From assembly GCF_030249855.1 (NCBI RefSeq), contig NZ_JANURN010000006.1, forward strand, positions 86,702 through 150,701: a stretch of DNA of 64,000 bases, written 5' to 3'. Under the pieces are notes generated by a model. The model searched no databases. It had not been told where the DNA came from and was given only the letters and a program-made list of their open reading frames with translations. A program made the translations under genes and the position numbers. The stretch comes from Helicobacter_B zhangjianzhongii (GTDB taxonomy: Bacteria; Campylobacterota; Campylobacteria; Campylobacterales; Helicobacteraceae). Positions 57,926 to 64,000 of the stretch are shown piece by piece (within the stretch, counting starts at the first letter, position 1; each line of letters starts with the position of its first letter).

Positions 57926-58708
57926 GTGTATAGGGGTGTTTATATAGCTCTTGGATTGGTGTTTGCTGTGTGGCTTGGTGGGTGCGCTCGCTTTGGCATT
58001 ACGGCGGATTTTAGCGCGACAAAAGATGAGCTAGATATGCTTAAGCAAACAAGTGGCATAGAGATAAAAGCCTTGAAGCAAGGGGGCGTGAGCTATCAAA
58101 AGGGCGTGCAGATCTTGCGCTCTAGGTTTGTGGATTCTAGTGTGCAAGTTGAGCTTGGGCAAAAAGACATAGCCCATAGCGTGATTGTCCTTTATATCAG
58201 TGCGCAGCTAACGCCATCTGTAGCACAAAAACACTCCGCACAATCTCTACTCTTTAGCCCGGCAAATATTAGTGCGCATATAGGAGGCGTGGCATTAGAG
58301 GTGGTGGATTATGACAGGCTGCGCAAGGGTGATTATGACTTTATTGAGATTTTGCAAGATTTCAATATCCCCACGCCCACGCCTAGTGTAAATGCCCAAA
58401 TGGTGCATTATAATATCTCACCATTTTATTATGTGGCAAGTCCGGGGTTTTTATATTTCCCGCTTATGGCAAGCCCATTTATGATAGAAAATCCAAGCAC
58501 AATCGCCTATGCACAAGAGAAGCGCGGTGCGCTTAAGGTGCTACTAATGAATGCCTTGCGAGAATCTAGCTTATCAAGCGACAAGGCACAAGGCGGCTTT
58601 GTTGTCATCAAGGACAAGGGCATTAAGCACAATGGCATAATGATAGTAGAAGTGCGGATTGTGGGTGAAGTGCATAGATTTGCCTTTAGGCTAGAGAAGT
58701 TAAGATAG
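57926..58708 (+). CDS. Lipoprotein of unknown function
   Basis: 260 residues from GTG 57926. I prefer this start: AGGAG lies five bases upstream, and it gives a compact lipoprotein signal peptide (MYRGVYIALGLVFAVWLGGC, Cys at residue 20). The longer frame from TTG 57857 adds a second hydrophobic segment. The mature protein (ARFGITADFSATKDELDMLKQTSGIEIKALKQGG…) has no domain I can name. It lies next to rpmH, divergent, and four bases before the CDF transporter gene, so the two are one operon. Confidence 0.7.
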   Translation: MYRGVYIALGLVFAVWLGGCARFGITADFSATKDELDMLKQTSGIEIKALKQGGVSYQKGVQILRSRFVDSSVQVELGQKDIAHSVIVLYISAQLTPSVAQKHSAQSLLFSPANISAHIGGVALEVVDYDRLRKGDYDFIEILQDFNIPTPTPSVNAQMVHYNISPFYYVASPGFLYFPLMASPFMIENPSTIAYAQEKRGALKVLLMNALRESSLSSDKAQGGFVVIKDKGIKHNGIMIVEVRIVGEVHRFAFRLEKLR

Positions 58709-58712
58709 CAGT

Positions 58713-59810
58713 ATGAATCACACACCATTTGATACGATTCTCAAAGCGCGAAATAATTACATAAAAAGCGTGCGTAAAACTAGGCAGCCTAACGCCCCCA
58801 AGCCTAGCGGCGTAGAATCTACACAGGATTCTACTAAGAGTATCGCCCTAAACAATGCCAAAGAGCAATTTGTCTTAAAAGTTTCAATGTTTAGCGCGCT
58901 ATTTTTAGCGGTATTTGGCGTGGGCTTTGGTGTGTGGATACAGAGCAAGGCGGTGATTTTTGATGGCTTTGTCGCGCTTATTAGCGTGGGGCTTGGTGCG
59001 CTTAGCGTGATCACTTCGCGCTACATCTATAAAGAAGATGATGATGTGTTTCAATACGGCTATGTGCGCTTTGAGCCTATGGTGAATTTTTTTAAATCAT
59101 TGATTTTGGTGCTTGTGTGTTTGTATGCGTTTATCACTGCGCTAGAGAGTATATTTTCTGGTGGGTATGAGGTGCTGCTTGATGGAGCGGTGCTTTACAC
59201 GCTGTGTGCTTTTGGCTTTTGTGCGCTGCTATTTGGCTATACGAGTGTGTATGCTAAGAGGCTAGATTCTGATCTCATCGGCGTGGATAATACAGAGTGG
59301 AAAATTGATTGTATCTTGTATCTAGGCACGCTTAGTGCATTTGCCTTGCTCTATGTGCTGCTAACTCCACTGCAATCGCACAATATAGAATCCCTGCGCA
59401 GTCTTATCCCCCTGGATTCTAGCCAGATTTTAATCCTCTCGCGCTATATTGATCCGGGGTTGCTTGCGATTTTGTCGCTGCTTTTGTGTGTGAGTCCTGT
59501 GCGGATTTGTATCGCGAATTTTAAAGATCTCATTATGGTCGCGCCAAGGGATCTTGATGAGAAAATTACGCAGATTATGGAAGAGCTTAGTCAAAAGTTT
59601 GGCTTTGGTGATTATGATACACATACAGCAAAATCGGGGCGGTTCTATATGATAGAGATCAATATCTTAGTAGATTCTACGACAGATTGCGCGATCACTT
59701 CTATCGATGATTTTGATAAAATCCGCGATCATATTGAAGCAGCTCTTGAGATCCCAAGCTATAAAATCTGGCTGTCTGTGAGCTTCACGGCTAATCCCAA
59801 ATGGCTTTAG
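58713..59810 (+). CDS. Cation diffusion facilitator family transporter
   Basis: 365 residues, about six TM helices between residues 48 and 260 and a cytoplasmic C-terminal domain (DLDEKITQIMEELSQKFGFGDYDTHTAKSGRFYMIEINILVD), the CDF plan for export of Zn, Fe, Mn or similar metals against protons. KAVIFDGFVALISVGLGALSVITSRYIY in helix 2 carries the Asp; D-D-D around YKEDDDVFQYGY borders the next helix. Helix 5 has LDSDLIGVDNTEWKIDC with further Asp. Metal not readable. The N-terminal 45 residues are extra and basic. Confidence 0.8.
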   Translation: MNHTPFDTILKARNNYIKSVRKTRQPNAPKPSGVESTQDSTKSIALNNAKEQFVLKVSMFSALFLAVFGVGFGVWIQSKAVIFDGFVALISVGLGALSVITSRYIYKEDDDVFQYGYVRFEPMVNFFKSLILVLVCLYAFITALESIFSGGYEVLLDGAVLYTLCAFGFCALLFGYTSVYAKRLDSDLIGVDNTEWKIDCILYLGTLSAFALLYVLLTPLQSHNIESLRSLIPLDSSQILILSRYIDPGLLAILSLLLCVSPVRICIANFKDLIMVAPRDLDEKITQIMEELSQKFGFGDYDTHTAKSGRFYMIEINILVDSTTDCAITSIDDFDKIRDHIEAALEIPSYKIWLSVSFTANPKWL

Positions 59811-59826
59811 GCAGTGGGTAGCTAGC

Positions 59827-59857
59827 TTGACAAATTGCGCGTGCTTTTTGCTACAAT
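59827..59857 (+). promoter_or_regulatory. Promoter of topA
   Basis: TTGACA (59827-59832) and TACAAT (59852-59857) with a 19-base spacer, 30 bases before the topA start. Both boxes are near consensus; the spacer is slightly long. Spacer length could make it sensitive to supercoiling, which is common for topA promoters. Confidence 0.6.
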
Positions 59858-59886
59858 AATCCACCACACAAACACAAAGAGTCAAT

Positions 59887-62199
59887 ATGAAAGATCTTAT
59901 CATTGTAGAATCCCCAGCTAAAGCCAAGACGATTAAGGCATTTTTAGGCGATGGGTATGAAGTCATCGCGTCTAAGGGACATATTCGCGATTTGCCTAAA
60001 TTTTCTTTCGGGATCAAGGTGGAAAATAGGCACTTTATCCCAGAGTATCAAATCCCTAGCGATCACAAAGAGCTTGTATCCCAGATCCAAAAGCTCTCCA
60101 AAAAGGCAAAGACTACTTACATCGCCACCGATGAAGATCGAGAGGGAGAAGCCATAGGCTATCATATCACACAAGCAATCGATAACACAAAGCCGCTAGA
60201 ATCTTTCCCGCGCATAGTCTTCCACGAGATCACCAAAGGCGCGATTTTGCAGGCATTAGCACAGCCACGCACGATTGATATGGATAGAGTCAATGCCCAG
60301 CAAGCGCGGCGACTACTTGATAGGATCGTGGGCTTTAAGCTTAGTGGGCTTATTGCTAGCAAAATTTCTAAAGGACTTTCTGCAGGCAGGGTGCAGAGTG
60401 CTGCGCTAAAGATTGTTGTCGATAGAGAGCGAGAGATACAGGCATTTACGCCGCAAGACTACTACACTATTTGCGCGGTGTTTAATGGTGTGCAAAGTGA
60501 GCTTACGCACTTCAGCGGACAAAAGCTACAAAAGTTTGATATAAGCACGCAGGAAATGGCGGATTCTATGGTGCAAGCCTTGCTAGAATCCACTTTCACT
60601 ATCCGCGACATTAGCAAAAAGGAAAAAAAGTCCCAAACACCTCCGCCATTTATGACTTCTACCTTGCAGCAAAGCGCGTCATCTACTCTTGGCTACTCGC
60701 CTACGCGCACGATGAGCATCGCCCAGCGTTTGTATGAAGGCGTGGCGACAGATAGTGGGGTTATGGGTGTTATCACCTATATGCGCACAGATAGCCTAAA
60801 TATCGCTACAATCGCCCAAGAAGCCGCACGCAAATACATCGGGGAAAAGTATGGAGCAAGCTATGTCCCAGATAAGCCCAAAATCTACACGAGAAACGCC
60901 AAAAGCGCGCAAGAAGCGCACGAAGCCATCCGCCCTACAAATATCAACTTCACGCCAGAAATCGCCAAATCCTACCTAAAGCCCGATGAGCTAAAGCTCT
61001 ATACACTGATTTATAAGAGATTTTTAGCCTCTCAAAGCACAGAAGCCATCTATGAAGTGCAAAATGTGTTTTTCACAAGTGAAAGGGGCGAGTGTAAGGC
61101 GCACGGCAGGAAACTGCTTTTTGATGGATATTTGGCTATTTTAGGCAATGATGATAAAGACTCTTTGCTGCCTGATTTTACGCTTAATGCTCTCATTACA
61201 CCAGAATCCATCGCCGCGCAAAAGCACACCACAGAGCCACCAGCACGCTACTCTGAAGCAAGCCTTATCAAAATGCTAGAATCCCTAGGCATAGGGCGTC
61301 CTAGCACTTATGCACCCACGATTTCTCTGCTTGCTTCTAGGGAGTATATCGCTATCCAAAACCGCCAGCTTATCCCGCAAGAATCCGCCTTTCAAGTCAT
61401 CACGCTTTTAGAGGAGCATTTTTGCGAAATAGTGGATTCTGCCTTTAGTGCGGATATGGAAGAAAAGCTTGATGAAATCGCGCTTGCCAAGCACTCTTGG
61501 CAGGAAGTGTTGTGGGATTTTTACGAGCCATTTATGGCGAAAATCACGCAGGGCAAAACAACCATCGCCAGTCAAAAGATCGCCACACCCACGGGAGAGT
61601 TTTGCCCAGAGTGTGGCAAGGAGCTTGTAAAGCGCAAGAGTCGCTATGGAGAGTTTGTAGGCTGCAGCGGCTACCCCAAATGCAAATACATTAAAAAAGA
61701 AGATCAAGCTCTAGAATCCAGCGAAGAAGTGTGTGAGAAATGCGGCAGGGCAATGGTGAGAAAATTTGGCAAAAGGGGAGAGTTTTTAGCGTGTAGCGGC
61801 TACCCAGAGTGCAAAAATGCCAAGCCCTTAAATGGTGCAAGTGGCGAGAAAAGCCCTAGGGCAAGCCTTGAAGTCCCTTGTCCAGAGTGCAAGGGCGAGC
61901 TTGTGCAAAGACAAAGCCGCAGGGGGAGCTTCTATGGCTGTAAAAACTACCCAAAATGCACCTTTTTGACGGCGTTGCAGCCTACTAATCTTGCGTGTAA
62001 AGAGTGTGGCTATATGCTTGGGCAAAAGCAGCTAAAAAGTGGCGAAGTGCTTGAGTGCTTGCGGTGTAAGGCACGCTATGATGGGCAGACACAAGAGCCT
62101 TTGGGCAAGGCTCCTGCCAAAACTCTAGCCAAAGCTTCCGCTAAAACTTCTACCAAAGCCCCCGCCACATCGCGCACAAGCAAGGCAAAAAAGGCATAG
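59887..62199 (+). CDS. topA: DNA topoisomerase I
   Basis: 770 residues. Relaxes negative supercoils. Toprim: IIVESPAKAKTIKAFLGDGYEV with Glu, and IATDEDREGEAIGYHI with the Asp pair. The active Tyr is residue 298 by position, in GVITYMRTDSLNI. Four CxxC…C zinc fingers follow (CPECGKEL, CEKCGRAM, CPECKGEL, CKECGYML) from about residue 575 to 720, and a Lys/Ala/Thr-rich tail ends the protein. One GTG three bases on starts the radical SAM gene. The start is ATG 59887 after a weak ribosome site. Confidence 0.97.
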   Translation: MKDLIIVESPAKAKTIKAFLGDGYEVIASKGHIRDLPKFSFGIKVENRHFIPEYQIPSDHKELVSQIQKLSKKAKTTYIATDEDREGEAIGYHITQAIDNTKPLESFPRIVFHEITKGAILQALAQPRTIDMDRVNAQQARRLLDRIVGFKLSGLIASKISKGLSAGRVQSAALKIVVDREREIQAFTPQDYYTICAVFNGVQSELTHFSGQKLQKFDISTQEMADSMVQALLESTFTIRDISKKEKKSQTPPPFMTSTLQQSASSTLGYSPTRTMSIAQRLYEGVATDSGVMGVITYMRTDSLNIATIAQEAARKYIGEKYGASYVPDKPKIYTRNAKSAQEAHEAIRPTNINFTPEIAKSYLKPDELKLYTLIYKRFLASQSTEAIYEVQNVFFTSERGECKAHGRKLLFDGYLAILGNDDKDSLLPDFTLNALITPESIAAQKHTTEPPARYSEASLIKMLESLGIGRPSTYAPTISLLASREYIAIQNRQLIPQESAFQVITLLEEHFCEIVDSAFSADMEEKLDEIALAKHSWQEVLWDFYEPFMAKITQGKTTIASQKIATPTGEFCPECGKELVKRKSRYGEFVGCSGYPKCKYIKKEDQALESSEEVCEKCGRAMVRKFGKRGEFLACSGYPECKNAKPLNGASGEKSPRASLEVPCPECKGELVQRQSRRGSFYGCKNYPKCTFLTALQPTNLACKECGYMLGQKQLKSGEVLECLRCKARYDGQTQEPLGKAPAKTLAKASAKTSTKAPATSRTSKAKKA

Positions 62200-62202
62200 A
62201 TC

Positions 62203-63201
62203 GTGCCGCAAAATACAAAAAAATCAAGCATAGATTCTAGCCCCAATCCCCTAGAATCCATAATCTTTGGTCCGGTGCGATCGCGCCGCTTTGGGCTATC
62301 GCTTGGCGTGGATCTCTCACCAAGCCATAAGCAATGCAACTTTGACTGCGTGTATTGCGAGCTACACAAGGCAGGTCCTATGGACTCTATGGAAGTCGTG
62401 CTACCACCACAAGCAGTGATACAAGCGATCAAGCAAGCGTTGCAGGTCCATAGGGCGATTGATGTGCTAAGCTTCACTGCCACAGGCGAGCCTACACTCT
62501 ATCCGCATTTGTATGAAGTCATCACTGCGGTTACGCCATTTTTGCCACAAGGCACAAAATCGCTAATCCTAAGCAATGGCTCAAATCTTGTAGCCCAAAA
62601 GCACGCGTTAAATGCTTTTGATATGGTGAAGTTTTCTTTAGATGCGGTGGTGCCTAGCGCGTTTAAAAAGGTAGATCGCCCAAGCAAAAGCCTTGATATA
62701 GCGCAGATTTTGCAGGGGATTAGGGAGTTTGCCTCTAGCTACAAGGGCGAGCTTATCGCAGAAGTGCTGCTTGTGCAAGGGCATAATGACACGCAAGAAA
62801 ATCTCTATGCTATCGCAGAATTTCTGCGCCAGATCCCTATATCTCGCGTGGATTTAGGGAGTATCGATCGCCCAAGTGCCTATGCAGTAAAGCCTCTAAG
62901 CAATGAGCGATTGCAAGAGATGGCAGAGATTTTTAGCGGTTTGCCGCTTATGCTGCCTAGCCGAGTGAGCTCCAAAAACCAAGATAGCCAAGATGATCTA
63001 GCCCAGAATCCACCTGCAAAAAGCTCACCTCGCAGCAAAGAGACATTGCTAAAGCTCATCGCCACGCGTCCTATTGCCTGCGATGAAGCTGCACAAATCT
63101 TTAGCCCGCAAGAATTAGCCCAGCTACAAACACTCATCGCTCAAGGTGCTGTTATCATCAAGCAGCAAGGGGGAAATAAATTTTATACAGCAAAGCACTA
63201 A
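62203..63201 (+). CDS. Radical SAM protein
   Basis: 332 residues from GTG 62203. QCNFDCVYCELHKAG has the CxxxCxxC 4Fe-4S motif near residues 46-53; FTATGEPTLYPHL (GGE-like), KSLILSNGSNL, VKFSLDA and EVLLVQGHND complete the barrel. The protein resembles the HP0117-type radical SAM proteins that follow topA in H. pylori. Substrate unknown; reports link this type to wybutosine or similar chemistry only loosely. It lies three bases after topA and so shares its transcript. Confidence 0.85.
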   Translation: MPQNTKKSSIDSSPNPLESIIFGPVRSRRFGLSLGVDLSPSHKQCNFDCVYCELHKAGPMDSMEVVLPPQAVIQAIKQALQVHRAIDVLSFTATGEPTLYPHLYEVITAVTPFLPQGTKSLILSNGSNLVAQKHALNAFDMVKFSLDAVVPSAFKKVDRPSKSLDIAQILQGIREFASSYKGELIAEVLLVQGHNDTQENLYAIAEFLRQIPISRVDLGSIDRPSAYAVKPLSNERLQEMAEIFSGLPLMLPSRVSSKNQDSQDDLAQNPPAKSSPRSKETLLKLIATRPIACDEAAQIFSPQELAQLQTLIAQGAVIIKQQGGNKFYTAKH

Positions 63202-63519
63202 GGCTCTCAAAGCTAGATTCTCGTGTAAATGCGGCTTCTAGGTTTGTGGTATTTATTGTTTTTGTTTGGATTGCTAAGTGTTGCTTATACCAAAGCTGTG
63301 ATAATAAAGGGCTGTCATTATAAGCTTTAAAAAGTGGATTCTAGTAGCACTCATTTTTCATAAGTTGATTTCTCCTACTCTCTCACTTGCAGGTGGATTG
63401 CTCGCGTGGCGATTCATAAAACAAATCTAGAATCCAACCAAAATACCCAAACCTAGAATCTAGTTTTGTAAAGTGGATTCTATAAGGTGTGGTGATTTCA
63501 TTAGCGCGGATTCTAGGGA
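63202..63519. other. Gene-free gap
   Basis: Contains AAAAGTGGATTCTAG-like words at about 63336 and 63472 and a fragment of a CATTGCGAG palindrome. I see no gene or RNA in it. Confidence 0.4.
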
Positions 63520-64000
63520 TTACCACGCGAGGTAAGTGCGCCAGCTTATAATGACACAGATGAGATTATAGGGGGATTTAGTTTTTGAGCTAAAATCCTT
63601 TAATAGACCACTAGTCTTATCTCCTTGCTCGCCTTGCAAAACAAGGGACACCGCTCGGCGCAAGCCGATGTTTCTTGAGAAAGCCCCAGATTCTCCCTCC
63701 GCAATCTTAGAATCCAGCGACTCTTTTGGTGTTCCCTCCTGCGTGCTTTGCGCGGTGCTAGAATCCTGCGCCGTGCTTGGCGCGGTGTCGCTCTCTTTTT
63801 CAGTCTGCGGCTCTTTTGGATTGACTGCGCTATCACTTTGCGCCGCGCTAGAATCCGCGCTAGAATCCTGCGCCGTGCTTGGCGCGGCTTCTTGGGCTAG
63901 CTCGCTAGAATCCGCGCTAGAATCCACTTTTTGCGCAGTGACTTGGCTGCTCTCTTTGGTGGATTCTAGGCTTTGGCTGTTTTCTTGGGCTTCTAGGTTT
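63520..64000 (-). CDS. Low-complexity Ser/Glu/Gln-rich C-terminal ORF, cut by right edge
   Basis: Open from the window end (NLEAQENSQSLESTKESSQV) to a stop at 63520, about 159 codons visible. It is Ser, Asp, Glu, Gln and Thr-rich with words such as AQDSSADSSAAQ and STAQDSSTAQSTQ, partly produced by TAGAATCC words read as DSS. A family B palindrome (63638-63679) supplies RNIGLRRAVSLVLQGEQGDK near the end. The real gene, if any, lies to the right. Could be a linker and tail of a surface or membrane protein, or a repeat-made extension. Confidence 0.4.
   Translation of the reverse strand, partial: NLEAQENSQSLESTKESSQVTAQKVDSSADSSELAQEAAPSTAQDSSADSSAAQSDSAVNPKEPQTEKESDTAPSTAQDSSTAQSTQEGTPKESLDSKIAEGESGAFSRNIGLRRAVSLVLQGEQGDKTSGLLKDFSSKTKSPYNLICVIISWRTYLAW
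63638..63679. repeat. Family B palindromic repeat, copy 3
   Basis: AAAACAAGGGACACCGCT…GATGTTTCTTGAG with inner stem CGGC-GCAA-GCCG. Confidence 0.8.

Overview
The window looks like a chromosome segment of an enterohepatic-type Helicobacter (Campylobacterota). FlgE, CheV1, FlgI with its rod-binding partner and the flagellar kinase FlgS, the cytochrome c553, the tmRNA tag (ANNATFAPAYAKAA), the carboxynorspermidine decarboxylase and the rpmH-rnpA-yidD-yidC-jag-mnmE block all fit that group. The purL gene and the UDP-xylose synthase argue against H. pylori itself. No species can be named from sequence reading alone.

Layout. 1-1432: hook gene flgE (cut by the left edge) with a sigma-54 promoter. 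1.7-5.5 kb: a GTPase behind a poly-T promoter, then UDP-glucuronate decarboxylase overlapping lepA. 5.5-5.9 kb: tmRNA. 5.9-14.6 kb (minus strand): cheV1-nspC-asd, then rpmE-rsmI-rlmB-(rodZ-like)-(secreted protein)-aspB. 15-22 kb: purL, ppsA, lpoB-like, fliQ, murB. 21.9-32.4 kb: a minus-strand glycan-modification operon of two glycosyltransferase genes, a polysaccharide deacetylase and seven methyltransferase genes, nine of the ten genes carrying a poly-G tract of 10-14 bases (ten tracts in all). 32.4-36.6 kb: flgJ-like, flgI, cytochrome c, flgS, response regulator. 36.6-39.7 kb: pstB, pstA, metK. 39.7-48.9 kb: an accessory island with methylase C-terminal remnants, a YafQ-type toxin-antitoxin pair, a large adenine methylase, a repeat-made ORF and a PLD-SNF2 helicase put out of frame by a G8 tract. 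48.9-57.8 kb: acnB, uppS, mnmE, jag/khpB, yidC, yidD, rnpA, rpmH. 57.9-63.2 kb: a lipoprotein, a CDF transporter, topA, a radical SAM protein. The right edge cuts a Ser/Glu/Gln-rich ORF.

Four things stand out. (1) The glycan operon is a block of independent contingency genes: by frame analysis five of the ten are OFF as sequenced, and two more end in a short alternative tail. (2) The helicase-methylase pair looks like a phase-variable restriction or defence system. (3) The word AAAAGTGGATTCTAG and its core GTGGATTCTA occur about fifty times in both orientations, often as head-to-head pairs forming terminator-like hairpins, as DNA uptake sequences do in Haemophilus and Neisseria. (4) Several palindromic repeat families have constant flanks but fully different, still perfectly paired stems; some sit in frame inside purL and the methylase, as Rickettsia palindromic elements do. 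A two-copy intergenic element (near 32.8 and 52.4 kb) shows the same stem covariation and may be a structured RNA.

All counts and frame deductions were made by eye; no searches were run.
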